From Bryobacteraceae bacterium (GTDB lineage: Bacteria; Acidobacteriota; Terriglobia; Bryobacterales; Bryobacteraceae), in NCBI GenBank assembly GCA_026002855.1, contig BPGD01000001.1, forward strand, positions 3,666,001 through 3,730,000: a DNA stretch of 64,000 nucleotides, given 5' to 3'. The notes below the pieces were generated by a model. The model was not told the DNA's origin. It searched no databases and saw only the letters and a program-made list of their open reading frames with translations. Positions within the stretch are counted from its first letter, which is position 1, and each line of letters begins with the position of its first letter. This document shows, piece after piece, positions 47,887 through 55,911 of this stretch. The translations under genes and the position numbers were made by a program.

Positions 47887-48507
47887 ATGCCCGACCCTGA
47901 GACCCGGTACAGCCGTCTTGAGGACCCTGAGCTCGTCGTGCTTTCGCAGGCGGGCGATAACGAAGCCTTCGCCGAGCTCGTCAGACGGCATCAGGCCACC
48001 TGCCGCCGTCTGGCGCTCAGCATCCTGAAGAACGCGGAAGACGCCGACGATGAGGTGCAGAACGCGCTGTGGAAGGCGCTTGAACACATCGGCCAGTTCC
48101 AGCAGGACGCGAAGTTCTCCACCTGGCTGTCGCGAATCGTGGTGAACCAGTGCCTGATGCGGCTGCGGAAGGACCGGCGCGCGCGTCATGTGTCCATTGA
48201 CGAACCGGTCGCGGCCGAGGAAAGTGTCCGCCTGGACCTGCCCGACCAGACGGCGACCCCTGAGCAGGCGCTGGGGCGCGAGGAGGTCGGGCGCGTGCTT
48301 CACACCGAGATCCGGCGGATTCCGCCGCTGCTGCGGCAGGTCTTCATTCTGCGCGACGTCGAACAGCGCCCGATGGAAGAGGTAAGCCAGATGCTCGGGA
48401 TTTCGATTGCCGCCGCCAAGAGCCGACTTCTGCGCGCGCGTCTGGAGCTCCGCAGCCGGATGCAGAAGCATCTTGGGGCTATGGGCCTGGCGACGCTGGC
48501 GGGCTAG
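47887..48507 (+). CDS. ECF-family RNA polymerase sigma factor
   Basis: A 206-residue sigma factor of the sigma-E type. Region 2 has DNEAFAELVRRHQATCRRLALSILKNAEDADDEVQNALWKALEHIGQFQ and WLSRIVVNQCLMRLRKDRR, and region 4 contains LPPLLRQVF-type sequence with the HTH RPMEEVSQMLGISIAAAKSRLLRARLEL. It lacks sigma-1.1 and sigma-3. No anti-sigma gene lies next to it; downstream is phoH, and upstream a divergent XRE-cupin regulator. The start at 47887 is supported by the promoter and the GAGGGG sequence. Confidence 0.9.
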   Translation: MPDPETRYSRLEDPELVVLSQAGDNEAFAELVRRHQATCRRLALSILKNAEDADDEVQNALWKALEHIGQFQQDAKFSTWLSRIVVNQCLMRLRKDRRARHVSIDEPVAAEESVRLDLPDQTATPEQALGREEVGRVLHTEIRRIPPLLRQVFILRDVEQRPMEEVSQMLGISIAAAKSRLLRARLELRSRMQKHLGAMGLATLAG

Positions 48508-48557
48508 GGGGGCCCGCGGGGGAGGGTGCGTGGGGGGCTTCCGGCGCGGGCGCGTGG

Positions 48558-48563
48558 TATATT
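48558..48563 (+). promoter_or_regulatory. Extended -10 TGG-TATATT for phoH
   Basis: TATATT (five of six matches) preceded by TGG gives an extended -10 promoter. It lies nine bases before the ATG of the 14-codon upstream frame. The sequence TGGTATATTGAAAGCAGA closely resembles TGGTATTGTTGAAGCAGA ahead of the rhomboid gene (53265). Confidence 0.5.
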
Positions 48564-48572
48564 GAAAGCAGA

Positions 48573-48617
48573 ATGACGGCCCAGGCCCTTGCTGGCGGCG
48601 TCGCTTTCGCCCCATGA
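48573..48617 (+). CDS. Short upstream open reading frame (14 codons) overlapping phoH start
   Basis: ATG at 48573 begins [14 protein letters not shown] and its TGA (48615-48617) overlaps the phoH ATG (48614-48616) as ATGA. The start sits nine bases after the -10-like TATATT, so the mRNA may be leaderless for this frame. No Shine-Dalgarno sequence precedes phoH, hence coupling through this uORF is an attractive explanation. Whether the peptide itself has a function is unknown. Confidence 0.35.
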   Translation: MTAQALAGGVAFAP

Positions 48618-49639
48618 AAGTACGCCTGCCTCTGATCCGCGGCCTTGAGAGCTTTTTCGGCACGAGGGACGAGAATCTCCGTCTGTTGGAATCGAGCTTC
48701 GGGGTCGCCACACGTCTTACATCGGACGCCTTTGAAATCGAAGGGGAGCCGGAAGCAGTTTCCCGCTCCGAGCGGATCCTGCGCGACTACATCTCGCTGA
48801 CCGAGGCCGGACACAAGCTTTCCGCCGGGGACGTGAACAGTTACCTGCGCGTCCTGACGGCGGACGACACGGTCACGCTGCGTTCGCTGTTTGAAAGCGG
48901 CCGTGCGCGCAATTTTGGCAAGAAATCGCTTGTCCCGAAGACGCCGAACCAGCGCGCCTACCTCGACGCGATCGAGCGCTACGACCTGGTCTTCGGCATC
49001 GGCCCCGCCGGCACGGGCAAGACGTATCTGGCGGTGGCAATGGCCGTCTCGGCGCTGCTCAACAAGCAGGTGACGCGCATCATCCTCACGCGGCCGGCCG
49101 TGGAGGCCGGCGAGCGGTTGGGGTTCCTTCCGGGCACGATTCAGGAGAAGGTGGACCCCTATCTGCGCCCGCTCTACGACGCGCTGTTCGACATGCTGGA
49201 CACCGAGCGCGTGGAGAAATACATGGAGCGCAATGTCATCGAGGTGGCGCCGCTGGCCTTCATGCGCGGGCGCACCCTGAATGACAGCTTCATCATCCTC
49301 GACGAGGCGCAGAATTCGACCGCTGAACAGATGAAGATGTTCCTGACGCGCCAGGGCTTCAACTCGAAAACCGTTGTCACTGGCGACCTGACGCAGATCG
49401 ATCTGCCGCCGGGCAAGCGTTGCGGCCTCAGCGAGGCGATCGAGGTGCTCAAGGGCGTGGAAGGGATCCAGGTGGTCTATTTCGACCAGCGCGACGTCGT
49501 GCGCAATCCGCTGGTGCAGCGCATTGTCCGCGCCTACGAACAATACAATGAGCTGATGGGGCCGGGCCGTCAGATGTCGCTGCGGCTGGAGCAGCCCGCG
49601 GCGGCGGCCGAAGAGGATACGGCCGCCGCACAGGCATGA
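48614..49639 (+). CDS. phoH: PhoH-like RNA-associated ATPase
   Basis: A 341-residue protein of the PhoH/YbeZ family. The N-terminal about 90 residues resemble a KH-like RNA-binding region, then the P-loop [16 protein letters not shown] (Walker A near residue 130), [18 protein letters not shown] and Walker [10 protein letters not shown]. YbeZ interacts with YbeY and acts in ribosome maturation and quality control. Here the ybeY gene overlaps it by four bases, the usual arrangement. No ribosome-binding site is visible before the ATG at 48614. Confidence 0.93.
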   Translation: MKVRLPLIRGLESFFGTRDENLRLLESSFGVATRLTSDAFEIEGEPEAVSRSERILRDYISLTEAGHKLSAGDVNSYLRVLTADDTVTLRSLFESGRARNFGKKSLVPKTPNQRAYLDAIERYDLVFGIGPAGTGKTYLAVAMAVSALLNKQVTRIILTRPAVEAGERLGFLPGTIQEKVDPYLRPLYDALFDMLDTERVEKYMERNVIEVAPLAFMRGRTLNDSFIILDEAQNSTAEQMKMFLTRQGFNSKTVVTGDLTQIDLPPGKRCGLSEAIEVLKGVEGIQVVYFDQRDVVRNPLVQRIVRAYEQYNELMGPGRQMSLRLEQPAAAAEEDTAAAQA

Positions 49640-50094
49640 AAGAAGACCCGTTATTGATCTTTGCCGTTCCGACGCCCGGGCTTGACCGGAAGGCGTTGCG
49701 CGAGTTCGCAGGGCGCCTGCAACAGGAGCTGGCCGGCGGACGTCCGTTCTGCTGCCGCATCACCACGGACCGCGAAGTCCGCGGCCTGAACCGGCGTTTT
49801 CTCGGCGAAGACCGTGTCACCGATGTGCTCAGTTTCCCCTCGGGCGACGGCATCGGCTCGCTGGGCGATATTGCGATTGCATATCCCTGCGCGCGGCGCC
49901 AGGCCAGAGAGATGGGGCATTCGGCCGACACCGAGCTGCGCATATTGCTGCTGCACGGCGTGCTCCATCTGCTGGGTCATGACCATGAGTCCGATGCCGG
50001 GCAGATGCGGCGCGCCGAGCGGAAATGGAGGCTGCGGCTGGGGCTGCCGCATGGACTCATCGACAGGGCGGGGCGGCGGGGAGCGCGCCCATGA
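49636..50094 (+). CDS. ybeY: Endoribonuclease YbeY (rRNA maturation factor)
   Basis: A 152-residue protein of normal family length with the zinc-binding motif HGVLHLLGHDHESD, preceded by the typical FLGEDRVTDVLSFP and GDIAIAYP. YbeY processes the 3' end of 16S rRNA and functions in ribosome quality control with YbeZ. ATG at 49636 overlaps the phoH stop (ATGA), and its own stop overlaps the CorC-like gene start (50091). Confidence 0.94.
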   Translation: MKEDPLLIFAVPTPGLDRKALREFAGRLQQELAGGRPFCCRITTDREVRGLNRRFLGEDRVTDVLSFPSGDGIGSLGDIAIAYPCARRQAREMGHSADTELRILLLHGVLHLLGHDHESDAGQMRRAERKWRLRLGLPHGLIDRAGRRGARP

Positions 50095-51347
50095 TGTTTC
50101 TCCTGGCGCTCCTGTTCGGAGCGCTGCTCGTGGTGGTCAGCTTCGTGCAGCTTCTCTATCTCGAGTCGCTCCGGCTGCGCACGCGCGAATCGAGGGCGCT
50201 TGAATACTTCAAGGAGAAGCTCCAGGACGAGCTCGGCCACGAAACAGAACAGGGCGCTTTTGTTTTCTCCTTCATCAAGCACACGCTTCTGGTCCTGTGC
50301 GGCGTGACGTTTGCCGCCGCTGCCCGCGGGGACTGGCGCGAGCGTCTGGAGGCGGCCCTCTCGGCCTGGCTGGTGATGGTGGCGGCCTCCTACGTGGCGC
50401 CGCAGTTGCTGTACCGGCGCACCTCCGGCCGGTGGGTTTCCCCGCTGGCCAGGCCGCTGCGAATGCTCGGGCTCGTCTTCCGTCCCGCCACCTTGAGTCT
50501 GGAGTTCCTTGAAAAGCTCTTCGAACTGGGCGAGCCGGAGCCGGAACAATCCGCGGCCGACAGCGCCGGAGAGATCGAGGCGCTGATCACGGCCGGCGAA
50601 GAGGAAGGAATCCTGGAACGGGAGGACTCGCGGCTCATCCAGAACGTGGTCGCCTTCGGCGACAAGCGCGTGCGCGAGGTGATGACGCCACGGCGCGAGA
50701 TCGTCGCCATCGAGGCGAACTCGTCGCTGGAAGATCTGCGGCGCCTGGCCCGCGAGCAGCAGTTTTCCCGCATTCCCGTCTATGAGGGCGACATCGACCA
50801 CATCATCGGCTTCATTCACGTGCGCGACCTCTTTGAGCTCGACGAGGAACAGCGCCGCACGAAGACGATCCGCGACCTGATGCGCCCGATCGAGGCGGTT
50901 CCCGAAACCAAGCCCGTGCCGGCGCTGCTGCGCGAGATGCAGGAGCGCGGCATCCACATCGTCTATGTCGTCGACGAATACGGCCGGCTGGCCGGACTGG
51001 TGACGATGGAAGACCTCGTCGAAGAAGTCTTCGGCGAGATCCGCGACGAGCACGAGCCGCAGCACGACGTGGAACGGGGCGAGGACGGCTCGATCACCGT
51101 CTCGGGCACCTTCGATCTCGACCACCTGCGCGAGTATTTCGGGTTCCGCCCCGGCGACGAGGTGGAGGCGACCACCGTAGGCGGTCTGGTGAGCGAATGG
51201 CATGGCTCGGTTCCGAAGCCGGGCGAGGTGGTCGAGCAGCAGGGGCTGCGCATCGAAGTGCTGTCGTCGGACGATTACCGGGTGGACCGGGTGCGCATCA
51301 GCGCCGCGCCGCCGCAGGAGAATCCAGAGCGTGAAGCTGAGCCGTAA
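50091..51347 (+). CDS. CorC/HlyC-family membrane protein with CBS domains
   Basis: A 418-residue member of the CNNM/CorC family: a DUF21-type N-terminal membrane domain (residues 1-145), then two CBS repeats (from about REVMTPRREIVAIEANSSLEDL to VYVVDEYGRLAGLVTMEDLVEEVFGEIRDEHE) and a C-terminal CorC/HlyC transporter-associated domain (YFGFRPGDEVEATTVGGLVSE). These proteins affect Mg/Co efflux. The frequent ybeY-corC order supports the call. The end overlaps the era GTG start by 17 bases. Confidence 0.9.
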   Translation: MMFLLALLFGALLVVVSFVQLLYLESLRLRTRESRALEYFKEKLQDELGHETEQGAFVFSFIKHTLLVLCGVTFAAAARGDWRERLEAALSAWLVMVAASYVAPQLLYRRTSGRWVSPLARPLRMLGLVFRPATLSLEFLEKLFELGEPEPEQSAADSAGEIEALITAGEEEGILEREDSRLIQNVVAFGDKRVREVMTPRREIVAIEANSSLEDLRRLAREQQFSRIPVYEGDIDHIIGFIHVRDLFELDEEQRRTKTIRDLMRPIEAVPETKPVPALLREMQERGIHIVYVVDEYGRLAGLVTMEDLVEEVFGEIRDEHEPQHDVERGEDGSITVSGTFDLDHLREYFGFRPGDEVEATTVGGLVSEWHGSVPKPGEVVEQQGLRIEVLSSDDYRVDRVRISAAPPQENPEREAEP

Positions 51348-52290
51348 AAAATCAGAATCGAAGAAATTTGTTTCGGGCTTCGTCTCTCTTCTCGGACGGC
51401 CGAACGCCGGCAAGTCGACGCTGCTGAACGCGCTCGTCGGCGCGAAACTGGCCATCGTCAGCGACCGGCCGCAGACGACGCGCACGCTTGTTCAGGGCGT
51501 CTGGACCACCGCTTCGGCCCAGGTCGTCTTTCTCGACACGCCCGGCATCCACGAGGCGGAGACACGCTACAACCGCTGGATGATGGAGTCGGTGGCCGAG
51601 GCCTTGCAGGACCGCGACCTGTTGCTGCTGGTCATCGACAGCACCCGCAAACTGTCGCCCGCCGACGAGCGCACGGTGGAGCTGGTGAAGAAGGCCGGCA
51701 CGCCAACGCTCGCGGTCTTCAACAAGGTGGACGCGGTGCGGCCCAAGTCGCTGCTGCTGCCGCTGATCGACCAGTACCGGCAATGGCACGCCTTCGAGGA
51801 GTATCTCCCCATCTCCGCCCTCACCGGCGAAGGGCTGGACGAGTTGCGGGAGGCGATCCTGAAGCGCCTGCCCGAAGGACCGGCATGGTACCCGGCCGAC
51901 CATCTTACTGACCAGCCCGAGCGCTTCCTCGCCGCCGAAATCGTGCGCGAAAAGATTCTGCACCTGACGCGGAACGAGGTGCCGCATTCCGTTGCCGTGA
52001 CCATCGACACCTGGGAGGACCAGCCGAAGCTGTTGCGCATCCTGGCCACCGTGCACGTCGAGCGTCCCGGCCAGAAGGCCATCGTTCTCGGCGAAAAGGG
52101 TGCGCGGCTGAAGGAGGCCGGCACGGCGGCCCGGCTGGAGCTGGAAGCGATCTTTGGCAGGAAGGTCTACCTCGAACTGTTTGTCAAGGTCAGCGAGAAA
52201 TGGCGCGAAAACCCGCGCTTCCTCAAGGAACTCGACTGGCGTTCGATGCGCGGTTCGGACGCGGCTGAGCCGGCCGGTCCAGAGAGCTGA
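51331..52290 (+). CDS. era: GTPase Era
   Basis: A 319-residue GTPase with G1 GRPNAGKST, G3 DTPG (in VFLDTPGIH), G4 NKVD and the C-terminal KH domain (HVERPGQKAIVLGEKGARLKEAGTAAR). Era binds 16S rRNA and acts in 30S maturation, fitting the ybeY/phoH block. It begins at GTG 51331, ten bases after AGGAG and 17 bases before the CorC stop. Longer frames toward 51202 would be the CorC sequence in another frame. Downstream a seven-bp hairpin (52357-52373) without T-run occurs. Confidence 0.95.
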   Translation: MKLSRKKSESKKFVSGFVSLLGRPNAGKSTLLNALVGAKLAIVSDRPQTTRTLVQGVWTTASAQVVFLDTPGIHEAETRYNRWMMESVAEALQDRDLLLLVIDSTRKLSPADERTVELVKKAGTPTLAVFNKVDAVRPKSLLLPLIDQYRQWHAFEEYLPISALTGEGLDELREAILKRLPEGPAWYPADHLTDQPERFLAAEIVREKILHLTRNEVPHSVAVTIDTWEDQPKLLRILATVHVERPGQKAIVLGEKGARLKEAGTAARLELEAIFGRKVYLELFVKVSEKWRENPRFLKELDWRSMRGSDAAEPAGPES

Positions 52291-52416
52291 TCCTTTCTGC
52301 CGGGTTCCGTTCCGGCCGCGCCGACGGGTGGCGCGCCCGGAAAAAATTCTCGCCCGGGCTCACTGGGTGAGCCACGGATCCCGGCACACTTGAGGCGAAG
52401 GAGATTTCTTTCGCCC

Positions 52417-52902
52417 ATGCAACGGTTCACCCGCAGAATCATCTTTCCCCTGGTTTTGACTGCTCCGGCCGCGCTGGCCGGCGTAGGCAAAAATGAGGTG
52501 CGCTACCTGGGCGGCATGTGGAAAGACGTGCCGGAAGGGGCCGAAGGCCGGGTCCGGCTGGAAGAGGACGCCGCCGTGTTCCGCTTTGCCGGCAGGGAAT
52601 ACCGGCTTCCTTACGCGCGCATCACCAGCATCGAATATGGACAGAAAGTCGGCCGGCGGATCGGCGCGACCATCGGCTGGGGCGCCACCACGCTGGGGCT
52701 GGCCGCGCTGCCGATGCTGCTGTCGAAAAAGCGCCGCCATTTCGCCACCATCGGATATACGGACGAAGAGGGCCGGCCCCAGGGCCTGGTGGTTGAATTC
52801 GGCAAGGAAATCAACCGCAGTGCGCTGAAAATGCTTTCGATAAAATCGGGAAAAGAGATCGAATTTGAAAGCGACAAGGCGCGCCAGGAGTTTTATCACT
52901 GA
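52417..52902 (+). CDS. Exported or membrane-anchored protein of unknown function
   Basis: A 161-residue protein. A signal peptide (FTRRIIFPLVLTAPAALA) is followed by a small beta-rich region (about residues 25-75: VRYLGGMWKDVPEGAEGRVRLEEDAAVFRF), a hydrophobic segment (GATIGWGATTLGLAALPML), and a second beta-rich region ending in KSGKEIEFESDKARQEFYH. The LEEDAAVFRF and YARITSIEYG segments look like a GRAM/PH-type beta fold, but this is a guess. It starts 127 bases after era with AAGGAG upstream. No homologue can be named from memory. Confidence 0.6.
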   Translation: MQRFTRRIIFPLVLTAPAALAGVGKNEVRYLGGMWKDVPEGAEGRVRLEEDAAVFRFAGREYRLPYARITSIEYGQKVGRRIGATIGWGATTLGLAALPMLLSKKRRHFATIGYTDEEGRPQGLVVEFGKEINRSALKMLSIKSGKEIEFESDKARQEFYH

Positions 52903-53264
52903 TTGCCGTCTCGCGGCGCCGCAGCCGTCAGCGGCCTTCCCGGCGGTGCGCTGACGCGCCCGCCGGGAGCTAAAAGGCGGCCCGGCGCCGGGTTGTGCCC
53001 GCCTGGCACTGCCGCCCCGGGAATCACGGTCCTCAAAGCCGCGCGTCAACGAGCGGAAGCGCGAAGAAAACGAGCGGCCTGTGGCGGGCCTCATGGCCGT
53101 GCGTAATTCCGGGAGCCGCCCGCCCGGCGGGCTCGCTCCATCCGATGTTGAGAAAGCGCGATGGAGGCGGCGCGAAGCGCCACAAGGATCCGGCCGCCAG
53201 GGGCCTGCGGCCCATCATTCGGGCCATGGCGGCCCATCCGCGCCGCCGGCCGCGCCGGGCGCGG
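52903..53264. repeat. GC-rich intergenic region with palindromes
   Basis: I see no gene. The 362 bases are full of dyads: the eight-bp stem CGTCAGCG/CGCTGACG (52926-52956), CCCGGCGCCGGG at about 52981, and CGGGCTCGCTCCA at 53128-53140 with an imperfect partner GATGGAGGCG near 53159. The last 13-mer also occurs at 27932. The first dyad may end the preceding transcript. The region may be a degenerate family of extragenic palindromes. Confidence 0.45.
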
Positions 53265-53273
53265 TGGTATTGT
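53265..53273 (+). promoter_or_regulatory. Extended -10 TGG-TATTGT for the rhomboid gene
   Basis: TATTGT preceded by TGG lies 23 bases before the ATG at 53297. The surrounding bases resemble the phoH promoter (48555). No good -35 was found. Confidence 0.4.
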
Positions 53274-53296
53274 TGAAGCAGAGACTGACTCTTCCG

Positions 53297-54088
53297 ATGG
53301 GCTATTCGTATCCGAACCGCGCGCCCGGCCCGCCCTCCATGTTCCGCATGACCCCGGGCGTGCGCTGGCTGCTGATCGTCAACGCTGTCTGCTTCGTTCT
53401 GTATTTTCTGGCCGCGCGAACCTACCTGGCCGGCATCTTTGCTCCACTGGCGCTATCGCCCCGCGCGGTGCTGACGCAGTTCGCCATCTGGCAACTGGTC
53501 ACCTACATGTTCCTTCACAGTCCGCTCGGCTTTGGCCACATCCTGATCAACATGCTCACGCTGTGGATGTTTGGCTCGCCGCTCGAAGACACCTGGGGCA
53601 CGCGGAGATTCCTGCACTTTTACTTCTTCTGCGGCATTGGCGCCGGGCTGTGTGTCGTGCTGCTCAATGCGCTGACGGGCTCGATGGACACGCGCACCAT
53701 CGGCGCCTCCGGCGCCGTCTTCGGCGTGCTGATCGCCTTCGGGATGCTGTTTCCGAGGGCCATCATCTATCTGTTTCTGATGTTTCCGATCGAGGCGCGC
53801 TGGTTCGTGCTCATCCTCGGCGCCATTGTCTTTTTGAGCGCCGTGGGCGATACCGGGGGCGGCGTCAGCCACTTTGCTCATCTCGGCGGCCTGCTGTTCG
53901 GATATGTGTGGCTCAGGACCTACGGCCGCCGGGGCCGCCCGGTGACTTCAGCGCGGCGTGCGGGCCTGTTGCAGACGCTCGATCAGCGTTACCGGGAGTG
54001 GAAGCTGCAACGTGCGCGGAAACGCTTCCAGGTCTATCTCCGCAAGCAGGGCCGCACCGGCGGGGGGTGGGATGACAACGTCCAGTGA
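53297..54088 (+). CDS. Rhomboid family intramembrane serine protease
   Basis: A 263-residue rhomboid with six predicted membrane helices. The catalytic dyad is S139 in GASGAVFG and H195 in HFAHLGGLLFG; HILINMLTLWMFG gives the conserved H-x-x-x-N of helix 2. The C-terminal tail is basic and cytoplasmic (residues 218-263). It cleaves membrane-embedded substrates; none can be named. It begins at ATG 53297. The downstream VWFA gene is 61 bases away. Confidence 0.92.
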   Translation: MGYSYPNRAPGPPSMFRMTPGVRWLLIVNAVCFVLYFLAARTYLAGIFAPLALSPRAVLTQFAIWQLVTYMFLHSPLGFGHILINMLTLWMFGSPLEDTWGTRRFLHFYFFCGIGAGLCVVLLNALTGSMDTRTIGASGAVFGVLIAFGMLFPRAIIYLFLMFPIEARWFVLILGAIVFLSAVGDTGGGVSHFAHLGGLLFGYVWLRTYGRRGRPVTSARRAGLLQTLDQRYREWKLQRARKRFQVYLRKQGRTGGGWDDNVQ

Positions 54089-54149
54089 TCCGGGCAACCG
54101 CGGCCGCCGGGCGACGCGTCTTATTGTTGTAGAAGGAGGGATCCGAGCG

Positions 54150-55286
54150 ATGAGGCTGCTCCGCCTGCTTTTGCCTCTGGCTGTTGCCGTACTGCTGGCC
54201 GCGCCGTCCGTCCTGTTCCCGCAGGCCGGCCCGAAGAAAGAAACCGGCGACACCGTGGCCCGGCCGAAGAAGAAGGCCGCGCCCGAGGCCGAAGCGGAGC
54301 AGGAGGCTGAAAAGATCCCCTCGAAGCTCCGCAAGAAGGCCGAAGGCGGCCCGGTGGAAGGCCCCACCTTCCGCTCTGACGTCTGGACCGTCAACGTGGA
54401 CGTGGCCGTGCTCGACAACCGCGGCCGATTCATCCCGAACATCCCCCAGCAGGCGTTCCGTGTTCTGGAAGACGGCGTCCCCCAGAAGGTCATCAGCTTC
54501 GGCACGGGCGAGCAGCCGATCACGCTGGCGATGGTGATCGAGTTCAGCGGACTCTTCCAGCAGTACTGGTCTTACGGGTGGCAGGAGACTCTGACGGCGA
54601 CTTACGGATTTGTCCAGACGCTGAAGCCCGAAGACATGGTCGCCGTCGTCGCCTTTGACATGCGGCCGGAAATCCTCTCTGACTTCACCAACAACCGCCA
54701 GGAGACTTACGAGGCGCTGGCCCGGCTCCGCGTACCTGGCTTCTCCGAGTCCAACCTGTATGACGCGCTCACGGAAGTTGCCGACCGCATGAGCGACATT
54801 GAGGGCCGCAAAGCCATCCTCTACATCGGCAGCGGCATGGATACATTCTCGAAGATCACCTTCGACCAATGTCGGCGCAAGCTCCAGACCGCCGGCGTGC
54901 CCATTTACGCTCTCGGAACGCTTCAGGCCCTGCGCGAATGGTACGACGCGCGCGGGCTGCTCGGTCCGATCGCCCGGCTCGATTTTCTTCAGGCCGACAA
55001 CCAGCTTCGCACTTTCGCGCGCGAGACCGGCGGCTATGCGTGGTTTCCCCGCTTCTTCGGCGAGTACGGCGGCATTTTCCGCCAGATCAACGAAGCGCTG
55101 CGCAACACCTACCAGTTGGCCTACCAGCCCGTCAACATCGCCCGCGACGGCAAGCCCCGCAAGATCAAGGTGGAGCTCATCGGCGAGGGCGGCCAGCCGC
55201 TGCGCGTTGTCGACGAGCGCGGCAAGCCGATCAAGTACCAGATCATCCACAAGACGGGCTACACCGCGCCGCGCGAGGTCGAGTAG
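54150..55286 (+). CDS. VWFA-related acidobacterial protein
   Basis: A 378-residue exported protein. A signal peptide (LLRLLLPLAVAVLLAAPSVLF) is followed by a lysine/alanine/glutamate-rich linker (about residues 30-65) and a VWA-type domain in which the canonical D-x-S-x-S is not evident (the position reads VIEFSGLFQ). The segment VNVDVAVLDNRGRFIPNI and the closing TYQLAYQP match the TIGR03436-type VWFA-related proteins that are highly expanded in Acidobacteriota. Role unknown, probably adhesion or protein interaction in the envelope. AGAAGGAGG at 54131-54139 marks the start. Confidence 0.88.
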   Translation: MRLLRLLLPLAVAVLLAAPSVLFPQAGPKKETGDTVARPKKKAAPEAEAEQEAEKIPSKLRKKAEGGPVEGPTFRSDVWTVNVDVAVLDNRGRFIPNIPQQAFRVLEDGVPQKVISFGTGEQPITLAMVIEFSGLFQQYWSYGWQETLTATYGFVQTLKPEDMVAVVAFDMRPEILSDFTNNRQETYEALARLRVPGFSESNLYDALTEVADRMSDIEGRKAILYIGSGMDTFSKITFDQCRRKLQTAGVPIYALGTLQALREWYDARGLLGPIARLDFLQADNQLRTFARETGGYAWFPRFFGEYGGIFRQINEALRNTYQLAYQPVNIARDGKPRKIKVELIGEGGQPLRVVDERGKPIKYQIIHKTGYTAPREVE

Positions 55287-55354
55287 CTCTGCCACAGCCG
55301 CACGCCGAAGTCAAGCACGAAATTTCCCTGCGCATGAATGTCTTGGCAGAGCGT

Positions 55355-55383
55355 TGACACGCACGTCATCGCTCTGTTACCTT
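55355..55383 (+). promoter_or_regulatory. Promoter candidate with perfect -35 before the response regulator
   Basis: TTGACA (55355-55360) is followed after 17 bases by TTACCT (55378-55383), a weak -10. The transcript would start near 55390, about 11 bases before the ATG at 55401. The -35 and spacing are exact, the -10 is poor. Confidence 0.45.
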
Positions 55384-55400
55384 CGGCATGGTTTTCGCGC

Positions 55401-55865
55401 ATGACCTCGCGGAGAAGTAACCGAGCGCCGCTCCCGGCCCGCATCCTCCTCGTCGATGACAACCGCTCCGGCCTGTCGGCCCGCAAGGCGATTCTTACAG
55501 AAATCGGTTACACGGTGGATTGCGCCGAAGACGCCTCCAGCGGACTGCGTCTCTTCGAACGCCACGCCTACGATCTGGTGGTGACGGACTTCCGGATGCC
55601 CGACATGGACGGCGTCCAATTCATCGCCGAAATTCGCCGCCGCAGGCCCGAAGTGCCCATCGTCCTGCTGTCCGGTTTTGTCGAAGCGCTGGGTCTCAAC
55701 GAAAAGAACACCGGTGCGGACACGGTGATCATGAAAAGCGCGCGCGAAGTCCAGCACCTGACCAGTGCGATCAACCGGCTATTGCGGGCCGCGCGCAAAC
55801 CTCCGGCGCGGGAATCCTCTGCGGCAGGCACCAGGCGCCGCACCAACCGCGCCGCTGAAGCCTGA
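55401..55865 (+). CDS. Single-domain response regulator
   Basis: A 154-residue receiver-only protein. It has the acidic pocket in ILLVDDN, phospho-acceptor in LVVTDFRMPDMDG, T/S in VLLSGF, and a lysine in VIMKSARE where the usual K-P has become K-S. No output domain follows; the 30-residue C-terminal tail is basic (arginine-rich). Single receivers act as phosphate sinks or as chemotaxis-type signal couplers. No kinase is next to it, so the partner is unknown. Confidence 0.82.
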   Translation: MTSRRSNRAPLPARILLVDDNRSGLSARKAILTEIGYTVDCAEDASSGLRLFERHAYDLVVTDFRMPDMDGVQFIAEIRRRRPEVPIVLLSGFVEALGLNEKNTGADTVIMKSAREVQHLTSAINRLLRAARKPPARESSAAGTRRRTNRAAEA

Positions 55866-55911
55866 TTGGCGCCCTCGCGCGAGGGTTTCCGCCGCCTGCT
55901 AGCCTGTGAGT

